Positions 24,401-32,824 of a DNA stretch of 64,000 nt are shown here, piece by piece (the stretch's first letter is position 1; each line of letters begins with the position of its first letter). The stretch is from Thraustochytrium sp. TN22. Its lineage: Eukaryota; Sar; Bigyra; Thraustochytrida; Thraustochytriidae. Location of the stretch: assembly GCA_013306675.1 (NCBI GenBank), contig JABLUY010000197.1, positions 1 to 64,000 of the forward strand. Reading direction: 5' to 3'. The notes below the pieces were generated by a model. The model was given only the letters and a program-made list of their open reading frames with translations, made no database searches and was not told the origin of the DNA. Both the position numbers and the translations under genes were made by a program.

Positions 24401-27291
24401 TTGCCGCGCAGATGCGCCAGGGCAAGATCGCAGCCGCCTTTCGAGCGTGGACCGAGGCGGCGCGCGAGCGGCGCGCCAATCGCGCCAAGGTGTTCATGTT
24501 CTTCCGCCGCAAGGAGCAGCAAACCTTCTGGCGTTGCTTCTTTCATTGGAAAACCTACGCGCAGGAGAGCCGGACCATCAAGGAACGTGCGCGCAACGTA
24601 ATGGCGGTCCTGGCGCACGAGGGACTGCAGGCGCGCTTCGACCAGTGGGCGCGTGCTGTGCAGGAAATTAAAGACAGCCGCGAGGAGCTCGTGCAGTCGG
24701 AGCGTGTCGTGCAGCGCGTCGTGAGCCGCATGCGCAAGGGCACGCTCGCGCGCAGCTTCGAATCCTGGCGCGCGCGCACCGCCGAGCGCCGCGAGCGCCG
24801 GGATCGCGTGGCGCGCTTTGTGCGCCGCTGGCAGCTGCACTCCGCGGCGGTGGCCTTTGACACCTGGGTCTGCCACGCGCGCGACCGCCAGCGCCTGCGC
24901 GAGCTCACGCGCAAGTGCCTCGTGCGTCTCGACTCCCAGACCCTCTATGCCGCCTTCCGAACCTGGGCCTCCTCCACGCAGCGTGCACTCGCCGACGCGG
25001 TCGACAACTACGAAGCCGAGGTGCGCGACCTGCGCGCCCAGCTCGGCCAGGCCGAGTGGGACCGCCAGGCGCTCCAGGCCGCCATGGACGACCGCCTGCG
25101 CGACCTCCTCGCGCAGCGCGACCGCATCCGCAACAAGCACGCCGATACGGTCGTCTTCAGCTGGCGCAACCAACGCCTCCTGCGCGCCTTCCAGCACTGG
25201 TGCCGCCTCGTTGCGGACGCGCGGCGCAGCCGCCGCCTGCTCGTGCAGGTCCTGCAGCGTGTCAGGCTCGCCACGCAGGCTCGCGCCTTTGCTGGCTGGG
25301 CCGCCCGCGTCGCGCAGAAGCGCCGCCACCGCCAGCTCGTCCTGCGTGGCCTCCAGCGCCTCCGCCACCGCACGCTCGCGAGGGCCTTCGGCGGCCTCCG
25401 GGCCGCGCTGGCGCAGCGGCAGGCGCGCCAGCACGCTGCGAGCCTGCTCCTGCTGTACGCCAAGCGCGTCGCGCAGAGCAGGCTGGCCAAGGCCTGGCGC
25501 ACCTGGCTCACGGGCGCGGTCGACGGGTCCACGGCGGCGCTCGCGGCAGCCTGCCGCGACGCGGACGCGCGCCTTGCCGATATGCGCGAGCTCCGCGTGC
25601 GCGCCGTGGTCGCAACCTGGGAGAAGGCCGCCATGGCCAAGGGCTTCACGGCTTGGAAGGCCAACGCCGACGCGTACCGCGCGCAAAAACGCCGCGTCTC
25701 CACCTATGTCTATCGCTGGCGTCACATGCGCGCGGCCGCGGCCTGGCGCGCGTGGGTGCTCGTTGTGACCACCGAGCGGGCCAAACGCGACCGCCTGCGC
25801 GCCCTCATTCTGCGCTGGCGAAAGCACCGCCTCGCGCTGGCCTGGCGCACCTGGCTCCGCAGCGTCGACCTCGGTCTCGTCATCCGCCTGCGCGAGACCG
25901 CTGGCGAGAGTATCGTGCTGGCCTGTTGGCAAAAAGGGCGCATCGCCACGCTCGCGCGCACCTTTCGCGCCTGGGCGCGCCTGGCCGAGCGGCGCCTCGC
26001 CAAAGTCCGCGCCACCAAGCAACTCGTCACCTTTGCTCGCCGCATGCGTGCAAGCGCCCTTCTCCCAGCGTTCAACAAGTGGAAGCTCGTCGCCTTCGCA
26101 CACCACGCGCGTGTGGTCCACATGCAGGAGCGCCACGGGCTTGTTGCCGCTATCCAAAGCGGCATCGTGCAGATCGTCTGCAACGCGGTCCTCTTTCCCT
26201 CGCTCACCGCGCTTTCGGCGGATGGCGCCCGCAACAGGCCGCCCTCTCCGCACCTGCAGCTGCGCCAGGAGCGCGCATCGGGCGCTGGCGCTTGTGCGCT
26301 GGTGTGGGGTGCTGTCATGCAAGCCATGGCCAACGCCTCGCGCCATCTCTTTGCATCGGACGCACTCCAGGCCTTCGGGGTCGCGTCGGAGGACGGCAGT
26401 CTCGTGCAGTACGATCCGTCCGGCGTCGTGTCGCGCTCCTTTCCGGCCGGCACAAGTCTCACCGCCTATACTCTTCGTCTGCAGCAGTCCGTGGCGGTAG
26501 AGGACGCCACGACGGACCCGCGCTACAACCCGGACATTGACACCCCTCACCTCCGCGTGCGCCCTATGCTCATGCCTTCCAGCCCGATCAGCGGCGGCGG
26601 CGGTGGCGGCCTTGGTGCCTCCGGTCTCTCCATCCCTGGGAGTCCCGGCGCCGCTGCCGGGCCCGGGGAAGCGGTTGGCCACGGTCTCGCTTTCCTCTGC
26701 GTGCCTGTCTTTGACCAGGATGACCAGGTTGTCGGCCTTTTGCAGGCGAGCCGTGCGCCGCGTGCGCCCTACGAGGCCGCCTCGGTCCCGGACGAGAACT
26801 ATTTGGACGCCGCGATGGGCGTGCTCTGTGCGGCGGCAGACTCCGTCGCGGTCCTCCTGCGTTGGGCCGCTGCCTTCGAACAGCAGCGCTCCACCTGCCG
26901 CAAGGCAACGGAGGCGGCGCAGGACCTGCGCCAGGAGGCGCGCGCCCTCACCGACGCGAAGGCCAACCTGGAGGACTACCTCGACCACCTGGAGAACGAG
27001 GCCACCATGTCCAAGTCGCAGCTCAACAAGGAGCTGCGCTCCGCGCGCCGCACCATCAATCAACTTCAGACGCGCTCATCCTCCATGTCGCGTGCCGAGC
27101 GCGAGGTCAAGCGTCTGCTGCACGAGTATGACTCTGTGATGGAGCGCTCCGGGTCTGGACGTCCGCTCACCTCGCCCGTTCGCGCTTCGCCGCCGTCCAC
27201 CACGAGCTCCGCCTCAGGCGCGGCAGATCAGCGTCTGCGTCAGCTGCAAGCCGAGCAGAAGGCGCTCTTTGATCAGCTCCAGGCACCGTGA
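21466..27291 (+). CDS. Giant Sfi1-repeat (centrin-binding) protein with C-terminal GAF domain
   Basis: This 1941-residue protein has a disordered Pro/Ser N-terminus (1-150) and a coiled coil (about 190-340). Then comes a very long array, about 350-1540, of roughly 28 Sfi1-type repeats of the form AFxxWxxxAxxxR...R. Examples are AAFRAWTEAARERRANR, RCFFHWKTYA, RSFESWRART, AAFRTWASST, RAFQHWCRLV, LAWRTWLRSV and PAFNKWKLVA. Such repeats form one long helix that binds centrins at spindle poles, basal bodies or centrosomes. Behind them, at about 1600-1800, sits a GAF-like domain: FGVASEDGSLVQYDPSG, AVEDATTDPRYNPDID, GLAFLCVPVFDQDDQVVG. A final coiled coil (TMSKSQLNKELRSARRTINQ) and a Ser-rich tail end the protein. 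A GAF domain on an Sfi1-repeat protein is unusual and suggests ligand sensing or dimerisation at the centrosome. The start is the ATG pair at 21466; the extension from 21163 is leader-like. Confidence 0.85.
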   Translation: MMQRGPTAAAEDAASRAAAAGSPPPSRGAGRGRAVEELPDSPPHSPPPSPGARTLQATGRRRSWDELRSMSSELLQLHEADASARPRTGASDVRSGSFAYEDDRDELLDEWPLEAAAGDGPSAVVRLHRSGSFSISSMSSPRAGAPHGRRPPAAGPGDDDDGGGIGSAESEEEKAGSSLADLSGNWKSALSVTSLHRAYVRVKGEQRSLKEALHASERRCAELLRIAQDADAQTIREAQERAAREARVSEQQGALEAALKQVKALEGELAAALQAKADLVRWKQEHLVVEQESLDALRGALDETQAERAEMAASLDQLREVAGLQTQRGERARASGAALLAAALRRWRLARIRAAWAALRAHCDALLVRERAVHNAQLAVRRLRQREQSRALQSWRAVALQARRAAAVRASILFRMRHRALSRCVQSWKDHVAHRRLQRAVLRRMALLALHRAKATGFWALQRHAARSATSAGSSALQEAHKTQLAAQRRAIFGIANLCVAHCHGDLLRVVLVAWRAAAAQARSERRQHFFQLWRDHATHVTRTRRLMERAAARFRGRQLAAVFATWADNVRARLANKAKLGHFMGRMRNARLSSCFDHWVVFAAESRRVKARARQVMSMLQHNALALRFDMWAEEAARLRAERQERGEEAARAQAVLAKFALRWRNRAAARVFDAWAEFAAQRRFLRRLLGRMMRTSRNRDLFAAFATWKELLREHDAARMARLEHDLAASRAELHALREETGAELADLAHRKAQEREHHMARVVGLMRNRQLARTFAQFKLNVHEQVHERRVLRTFVDRWTHRRTYHAWMAWQTYAANRKFLRRFVDSMTRGAAFRMQSAAFRTWTAFVETSKQELLQAAVANRSDEIAALRDQVAALTSERDALAARFESEVRRFTDHHDGVIQRLAAKMARFSDARLVRDCFAALRAHADQSRRDRRVLEAFSRRWHQHTVARAFRSWADTARERKRNRLVLARFAAQMRQGKIAAAFRAWTEAARERRANRAKVFMFFRRKEQQTFWRCFFHWKTYAQESRTIKERARNVMAVLAHEGLQARFDQWARAVQEIKDSREELVQSERVVQRVVSRMRKGTLARSFESWRARTAERRERRDRVARFVRRWQLHSAAVAFDTWVCHARDRQRLRELTRKCLVRLDSQTLYAAFRTWASSTQRALADAVDNYEAEVRDLRAQLGQAEWDRQALQAAMDDRLRDLLAQRDRIRNKHADTVVFSWRNQRLLRAFQHWCRLVADARRSRRLLVQVLQRVRLATQARAFAGWAARVAQKRRHRQLVLRGLQRLRHRTLARAFGGLRAALAQRQARQHAASLLLLYAKRVAQSRLAKAWRTWLTGAVDGSTAALAAACRDADARLADMRELRVRAVVATWEKAAMAKGFTAWKANADAYRAQKRRVSTYVYRWRHMRAAAAWRAWVLVVTTERAKRDRLRALILRWRKHRLALAWRTWLRSVDLGLVIRLRETAGESIVLACWQKGRIATLARTFRAWARLAERRLAKVRATKQLVTFARRMRASALLPAFNKWKLVAFAHHARVVHMQERHGLVAAIQSGIVQIVCNAVLFPSLTALSADGARNRPPSPHLQLRQERASGAGACALVWGAVMQAMANASRHLFASDALQAFGVASEDGSLVQYDPSGVVSRSFPAGTSLTAYTLRLQQSVAVEDATTDPRYNPDIDTPHLRVRPMLMPSSPISGGGGGGLGASGLSIPGSPGAAAGPGEAVGHGLAFLCVPVFDQDDQVVGLLQASRAPRAPYEAASVPDENYLDAAMGVLCAAADSVAVLLRWAAAFEQQRSTCRKATEAAQDLRQEARALTDAKANLEDYLDHLENEATMSKSQLNKELRSARRTINQLQTRSSSMSRAEREVKRLLHEYDSVMERSGSGRPLTSPVRASPPSTTSSASGAADQRLRQLQAEQKALFDQLQAP

Positions 27292-27382
27292 AACGCGTGC
27301 AATGTATGACTAAGAACGTCTTTTTTTTTACATATTGTGTCTACTACGTAGACGGCAACGCCCCATACATGCCTGCTGCTCT

Positions 27383-30301
27383 TCATGCAGACGGTACCCA
27401 GGTCTGCTGCTCTTCGTCCCAAATCCAGCCCGCGTACTGCTCGTCTTGTTGCTGCACATTATCGTTGTAGGCAGCCCACTCTGGCGACTGCGCCTCGCCA
27501 TATTGTGCCTCGGCATGTTGCGTCTGGACATTCTGCGTCTCGGCAACATAGTAGTCGTCTGCTTGCTGAACCTGCTGCTCAGTCGCATAGTCGTTGGCTC
27601 CCTGCTGAGTCGTCTCGTCATACCAAGCTGCTTCTTGCACTTGCTGGTCACCGTACCAAGCTGTGTCTTGAGCCTGCCCATGTTCACCGTACCACTCGGT
27701 TTCCAGACCTTGCGACGTCTGATGGTACCATTGCTGGTCCTCACCATAACCTTCAGCCTGTTGCCACTCCGCAGCTTGCTCGCCTCCATACTGTAGAGCG
27801 CCCTCGCCATAAGGGTGAGCAGCAGCAGTATCGTCCCAAGATCCGGTGGTGTAGCCTTGGGTCTGATCCTGGGTCATATACGCGTACGCTTCGTCTTCGG
27901 CACCGTTGTGCGCATCTGCCTGCCCGTTGTACCAGTCTTGTGTGGTCCACTCCTGTGTCTGGTCGCTGTGCCATGTTGCGTCTTGTGGCGCTCCCGGCTG
28001 AACGTATTGCACGTAGTCTTGCTGCAGTAGCTCGCCCGTTTCGTAATCGTAGCTGGCATATTCGCCTTCCTGCTGCTCGTAGCCACTGGCGTAGGCCTGA
28101 TACTCATGATCATCGTACACCTGGTGTTGCTGTTGTTGATCATCGTAGACGTAGTAGTCCTGCTGCTGATCAGCATGATAGGCATGGTGCTGCAGCTCAA
28201 GCTGCTCTTCATCGTAGGCATTGTGCTCCTCCTCCTCCTGCTGATGCTGCTGCTGCTGCTCCTGCTCCTGCAGATTCTCGTAGTAACTTGTGTGTTCAGT
28301 GGTGTATGCCTGAGTTTCATCGTACCACTCTTGCTGGTTCACAGCCCAAGTATCTGCTGCTGCGCTGGGCTCTGGCAAACGGCCCATGGCGCGGTCCTCT
28401 TTGAAGCGCGCGTAGTTTACGGCATAGAGCTCTCGCTTGCGCAAGAGCAAAGCGAGCTGGTCCTCGAGGGCCATGCGGTCGCGCTCTGCCGTGGCGCGGC
28501 GCTCCTCTCGCAAACCATCGCGGTTCTCGCATCGACGCAGATACTCCTCTTCCTGCAGGAGATATGCGCGCCGCGCGTCCTTGGGCATGCGTTTGATGGC
28601 CCGACGCACGCCGTCCTTGTCTTCGTCAAGCATGCCCTGACGCTCAAGAGAGAGTGCCTCAAGCAGCTTGCGACGAAGCGCCGCTGCAGCCGCGTCTTCG
28701 CTAAGCATTGTGCGCTCTTCGTGGCTGCGCTTGGCCTCCTCCTCGCGCAGAAACTCGATGCGGTCGATGGAGACCAAGACGCCGGCCTCGAGAATGCTCT
28801 CTTGGAGGACCTGCGCCGCGTAACCGCGCGCCTCGACCGCAAAAATGACTCCCTCCAGAGTGGCCGAGACCTCGGCCCGAATACGGCGCTCCTCACGCTC
28901 GCGTGCTTCGCGCTCGCGGTCGAGCTTGGCCTGGAGCTCCTGCGCCTTGGCAGCGTCCACGGCCGCGAGTCTAGCGACGGCGGCGGCCTCCTCTTCAAGA
29001 TCCGGAGGCTCCTCTTCGGCGAGGTGAACGTGAACCTTGAGCGGCGCACCAGGGTGTGGCATGCGCGCGAGTCGAGCGCGGGCGCGGGCAGACGCTTCGA
29101 GGCGCAGCGCGAAGAGACGCTCTTCGAGGCCGCGGCGAGTATCCTGGCTCACGCGCTCACAGGTTTCAGCGACCTCGCGCTGGTGCATGCGCACGCGAGT
29201 TAGCGAGCTGCGGCGCTCCACCTCCTCACGCAGAAGAGCGCGAGCCTCTTGGGAGAAGCGCTCCTTGCGCATGGCCAGGGTGCGTACAAGCTCCTCTTGG
29301 GACGCGGCCTTGAGCAGGATGGCCGCGAGGCCGCGCGTTTCTGCGTCGATGCGCTCATAGCGCGTTTGGAAAATGAGTGGGCCCGGCGTTGCCTGCGTCG
29401 CGGCGACGCAGACCGACAGGAGCGCACCGGCGCGCACCGTCTCACGGCGCACGAAGCCGTCGGCCGGGCCCTGACAGAGTGCGTGCACCGCCTGCACCGC
29501 GAGCTGCCTGCAAAGCGCGCGTGGCCAGCGGAAGAGGGCGTCGCGCCGCTCGCAGACCTGGCCCACCTCGACGAGATCCAGGAGCAGACGCAATAAGTCA
29601 GGCACATAAACTGCGTCGTCCTTGGCATTCGCGTTCAGCGCGAAGTCGAGCACCTTAGCGCAGGCGTGGAGCCTGGCGCGCGGCGTCTCAGCCACTCGCG
29701 CGGCCTCCGTTGCCGTGAGCAAGTGCACATGGTTGGGCACCGGAGGCGGCACGAGTCTCGTGCGATGCGCGAGTGGAGCAGGTTGCGGCCGTGGCCTACG
29801 CCTTTGCGTAGCAGCTGGGTTTGCGACAGAGTTCTTCGCGAGCGCGAAGCCGAGCGCCGCTTCGCGCTTGCTCTTGACACGCTGCGCGCGCGCCGCGGCC
29901 ACGAAGGCGTCGAGCGAGGCTTCCTGGCGCCTGCGAGCAAGCGTGGCGCCCGCCTCCCTGGACAGCGCGGCGAGGTCCACCTGCGGCAGCCTGATGGTCT
30001 TGGGGGGCTCGCGGGCCCAGACCGGGTCTTGAGCCGCCTGCAGCTTGTGCTTTTGCACTCGCTTGCTGCGCCGCTCCACGAGAAAGGGGTCCTTGGTTGG
30101 CGCCGATGGTATTGCTGGCGCCAACGGGTGGCGGTTCGCCGCCATGCCGCCGCGGTTCGCCGCCAAGCCGCTGCAAGCGCGGCCACGGTTCTCACGCAGC
30201 GAGCGGCGGCGGCCGCGTCGCGCGCGCGAAGCCTCTCCGCGCGGCTCGGCCACGTGCGCGCGGCCGGAGACGCCGCGGCTGCGAGCTTGATTGCCGTGCA
30301 T
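27383..30301 (-). CDS. Coiled-coil protein with prion-like Gln/Tyr-rich C-terminus, unknown
   Basis: This protein of up to 972 residues has a very basic N-terminus, then PSAPTKDPFLVERRSKRVQK and a helical region that may be an ARM/HEAT-like solenoid (about 210-330). A long Glu/Arg/Ala coiled coil spans about 340-670 (REREAREREERRIRAEVSAT). The last roughly 280 residues are Gln, Tyr, Trp, Asp and Glu-rich: poly-Q (EQEQQQQHQQ), repeated WYxE/DxxxQ units (EWYGEHGQAQDTAWYGDQQ) and QQDYYVYDDQQ. The composition is that of RNA-binding or condensate-forming low-complexity tails. No RRM or other catalytic domain is seen. An internal ATG at 30145 (MAANRHPLAP) is an alternative start and would remove 52 mostly Arg-rich residues. 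It converges on the Sfi1-like gene with a 91-bp gap. Confidence 0.7.
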   Translation of the reverse strand: MHGNQARSRGVSGRAHVAEPRGEASRARRGRRRSLRENRGRACSGLAANRGGMAANRHPLAPAIPSAPTKDPFLVERRSKRVQKHKLQAAQDPVWAREPPKTIRLPQVDLAALSREAGATLARRRQEASLDAFVAAARAQRVKSKREAALGFALAKNSVANPAATQRRRPRPQPAPLAHRTRLVPPPVPNHVHLLTATEAARVAETPRARLHACAKVLDFALNANAKDDAVYVPDLLRLLLDLVEVGQVCERRDALFRWPRALCRQLAVQAVHALCQGPADGFVRRETVRAGALLSVCVAATQATPGPLIFQTRYERIDAETRGLAAILLKAASQEELVRTLAMRKERFSQEARALLREEVERRSSLTRVRMHQREVAETCERVSQDTRRGLEERLFALRLEASARARARLARMPHPGAPLKVHVHLAEEEPPDLEEEAAAVARLAAVDAAKAQELQAKLDREREAREREERRIRAEVSATLEGVIFAVEARGYAAQVLQESILEAGVLVSIDRIEFLREEEAKRSHEERTMLSEDAAAAALRRKLLEALSLERQGMLDEDKDGVRRAIKRMPKDARRAYLLQEEEYLRRCENRDGLREERRATAERDRMALEDQLALLLRKRELYAVNYARFKEDRAMGRLPEPSAAADTWAVNQQEWYDETQAYTTEHTSYYENLQEQEQQQQHQQEEEEHNAYDEEQLELQHHAYHADQQQDYYVYDDQQQQHQVYDDHEYQAYASGYEQQEGEYASYDYETGELLQQDYVQYVQPGAPQDATWHSDQTQEWTTQDWYNGQADAHNGAEDEAYAYMTQDQTQGYTTGSWDDTAAAHPYGEGALQYGGEQAAEWQQAEGYGEDQQWYHQTSQGLETEWYGEHGQAQDTAWYGDQQVQEAAWYDETTQQGANDYATEQQVQQADDYYVAETQNVQTQHAEAQYGEAQSPEWAAYNDNVQQQDEQYAGWIWDEEQQTWVPSA

Positions 30302-30761
30302 GGCCGTGCCAGTGGAAAAACGTGGCGCACACCCTCTGGCTCGGTTTTGTTCCTACGTACGTACGCGCGCACGTGCAGGCGTGCAGTAGTGGCAGTAGTG
30401 CGAGTCAGTCGCCTGCAGTCGCCTGCAGTCACGATCCGCGCTGTGGGGCAGGCTATCACCATCAATCACGGTGGCGGCAAAGGCAACGTGCTGGCTGCAG
30501 TGCCAGGGCATCGATCGAATGCGGACACTCGCAAGTCGGGAGGCTTCTTTGGGCGCGCGATGGGAGGCGGGCAACATCCAGACGGAGCGGGCCGGGTTTT
30601 CGACGGCGCCCGGCCATGTCTCCGCAAAAAGAGGCACGAGCTGGCGCATGTTCAAAGGCCAGAGTTTTTGAAGTCCTTAAAGTGGAAGTTGGTTTCCTTT
30701 TTCGTTGATTCTTACTACGTCACTGCAATGCTGTTGTGGTTAGCTACTGGAGACCCAGCAA
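30302..30761. promoter_or_regulatory. Spacer between two minus-strand genes, with a 24-nt alternating purine-pyrimidine tract
   Basis: The tract at 30354-30377 alternates pyrimidine and purine at every position (TACGTACGTACGCGCGC then ACGTGCA), 53-76 nt upstream of the minus-strand ATG at 30301. Two copies of CGCCTGCAGT follow at about 30409-30428. The part nearest 30761 is the 3' flank of the phosphotransferase gene and is AT-richer. Confidence 0.5.
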
Positions 30762-32036
30762 TCAGTTGGCCTTGGCCTTGGGCCTGATCTTGAGCGGATG
30801 GATGTTGAGGACCTTGGCAAGGCTGCGCACGGAGTTGATAAAGTAGGTGTGGTGAAGCAGGAAGCTGACCACGGCGAGCACCCACCACCAGTGCATGGAG
30901 CTGGAGTCCCTAGGCTCGAGCAGGAGGAGGCCGGCGAGGAACTCGGCGAGCGGAAGAAAGCCGAGCGGGACCCAGGGCAATGGGCGGCGGCCGACGCGCA
31001 TGAGTAGGACACGGTCCATGAGGTCGGCGAAGCCGAAGCTGAGGATGAGGGCCAGCGCGCGCATGGCGGAGGCGGCGCGAACGGGGTCCTCGAGACGACT
31101 GCCGAGGAGAACGCTGGCCAGTGCGATCGCACAGTAGGCGTGAATGAGCACGAGGTGGAAGATGAGCGCAGAGAGACCGGAGCCGGTGACGCCCTCCTGG
31201 ACGTGCTTGGGGCGATCCTCCGGCTTGAGCCACACGTAGGGCTTGAGCGAGGCGAAGATGTACTGCGGGTAGTTGACGGCGCAGCCGCTGAGACCGCCGA
31301 GCAGCACGAGATTGCGCATGCTGAGGCGTCCGCCGGAGAGGTCGATGGCCTGATCCTTGGGCACGAGGCCGCCAAAGTCGAGGTAGATTGCGCGCGCGAA
31401 GTCGGGGATGGGCACGCTGAGCGAGGAGAGGGTCTCGGGCCCGAGAAGGCCGGCCACGATGAGCGTGATGATCATGACGGTCTGCACCTCCATCACGTCG
31501 AGGTCGAAAAACATCTGGCGGCCCGAGTGCACGAGCGTCATGTTGCTCAGGAAGAAGTTGGTCTGCGCGACAAGCACGAAGACCCAGGCCCAGGGCGAGG
31601 TGATGCCGAAGGCAAAGACGTCCGAGGTGAGCAGGCAGAGAAGCGCCGTGACCACAGCGTCTACGCCGTGGTCCATGAGCTCGCCGAGCGCGGATCCGGC
31701 GCCCGTGCGGCGCGCCTGCTTACCGTCAGAGCCATCGAGCGTCTGGTACAGAAAGTACAGCACGCCGGACGCCACGTACTGCCAGTTCTCCAGCTCGCCC
31801 TCAAGCCGCGGCGACGAGTGAATCGTCATGGCATAGGCCGCCCACACACACGCGTATCCCATGAGCGTGATCACATTGGGCGCCAGCCACATTGGGTACA
31901 GGTGCACCACAGAGTTCCAGAACTTGTCCAGGTACAGTCGCTCCAGCAGCGACAGCGTCGGGCTCGTGTACTTGTACTGGCGCACCGCCGCCTCGAACGA
32001 CTGCCACTCCTCGCCATCCTGCACGCCGCCCAGCAT
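30762..32036 (-). CDS. CDP-alcohol phosphotransferase (ethanolamine/choline type, EPT/CPT)
   Basis: This 424-residue integral membrane enzyme should transfer phosphoethanolamine or phosphocholine from the CDP-alcohol to diacylglycerol, the last Kennedy-pathway step, in the ER or Golgi. The CAPT motif DG(x)2AR(x)8G(x)3D(x)3D is intact: DGKQAR from Asp104, Gly118, Asp122 and Asp126, within LDGSDGKQARRTGAG and GELMDHGVD. The N-terminus YLDKFWNSVVHLYPMWLAPN resembles the entry region of human CEPT1/EPT1. About eight to ten spans follow, ending in NIHPLKIRPKAKAN, close to the short cytosolic tails of the family. Choline versus ethanolamine preference cannot be told. The open frame runs upstream to 32738 but that part encodes low complexity, including a CAG-derived Ser run, so I set the start at 32036. 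The stop is TGA; see the findings for its position. Confidence 0.9.
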   Translation of the reverse strand: MLGGVQDGEEWQSFEAAVRQYKYTSPTLSLLERLYLDKFWNSVVHLYPMWLAPNVITLMGYACVWAAYAMTIHSSPRLEGELENWQYVASGVLYFLYQTLDGSDGKQARRTGAGSALGELMDHGVDAVVTALLCLLTSDVFAFGITSPWAWVFVLVAQTNFFLSNMTLVHSGRQMFFDLDVMEVQTVMIITLIVAGLLGPETLSSLSVPIPDFARAIYLDFGGLVPKDQAIDLSGGRLSMRNLVLLGGLSGCAVNYPQYIFASLKPYVWLKPEDRPKHVQEGVTGSGLSALIFHLVLIHAYCAIALASVLLGSRLEDPVRAASAMRALALILSFGFADLMDRVLLMRVGRRPLPWVPLGFLPLAEFLAGLLLLEPRDSSSMHWWWVLAVVSFLLHHTYFINSVRSLAKVLNIHPLKIRPKAKAN

Positions 32037-32104
32037 GGTGCGGAGCTCTGGCTGGGCCTTGGACTCCCGGGCGAGCTCCTGCTGCGGTTGCCTCGTGTTC
32101 CTCC

Positions 32105-32141
<37 letters not shown>

Positions 32142-32824
32142 GCTGCAGCCGCTGCCGCCACCGCCGCCGACGCCGCCGTCGCCGTCGCCGTCGCCGCAGG
32201 AGCGCGAGTACCGCCGCAGGCGCGCGGGCTGTAGGTCTAGGCGCGGCGCGCAGCCAAGCAAGCAGGGGCGATCTGCCAGGTGACCGCACTTGCAGGCAAG
32301 CAAGGGACGAATGACGACTGCCTCACAATCACTGACTCCACGCGGCGGCGGCCACAGCGCATCGACCGAACAGCACGGCGAGCTAGGTCTCGTCGGTGCG
32401 AACGAGAACTGGTCCTGGCAGACGCTTGAGCGCAAGTTTGGCGCGGAAATCCGGAGAGTCAGGCAGGAGGAGCGCCAGCGGCCAGCCAGATGTAAGCATG
32501 CCTTTCGTGCCGCGTTGCAGTGAGGAGTGTGGTATGGAAAGCAGGTTTCCCTTGTATGTCCCCACTTCGGCTTCGCAGTGATCTCCCCGATCTCCCCCCG
32601 CGTTTCAAGTTCTGGAAAGAGGAAAAGGTCCGTGAGGCAAGTGCCTGCGCGAGAAATGGGGAAAATACGATGGCTCGCACCACGGTGGAACGAGCAAGAA
32701 GACTTGCAAGCTGAGGGCGCCAGCCCGCCGGGACTCAATGAAAAAAAAACGGGATAAGATGGAGGTACAGAAGAGAATAAGTTGCTCTCATGTCAGAGGA
32801 AACGAAACGTGCGCGTCCTCGGTC
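32037..32824. other. Intergenic between phosphotransferase and PP1 genes
   Basis: The proximal part (32037-32230) is the GC-rich leader of the phosphotransferase gene and includes a triplet-repeat tract. The remainder, to 32824, is AT-richer 3' flank of the PP1 gene with an A8 run near 32740. No ORF here is supported. Confidence 0.4.
32109..32147. repeat. (CTG)n trinucleotide tract in the phosphotransferase leader
   Basis: About eleven uninterrupted CTG triplets followed by CCG/CTG mixtures, read as (CAG)n on the gene's coding strand, lie about 75-110 nt before the ATG at 32036. Confidence 0.85.

Noticed and set aside
22885-27063. 1392-codon minus-strand frame opposite the Sfi1-like gene
   Set aside because: Antisense shadow of a GC-rich repeat gene. 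The plus strand shows regular WxxxA-type repeats and a GAF-like domain, the minus strand only Arg/His/Glu/Gly low complexity.
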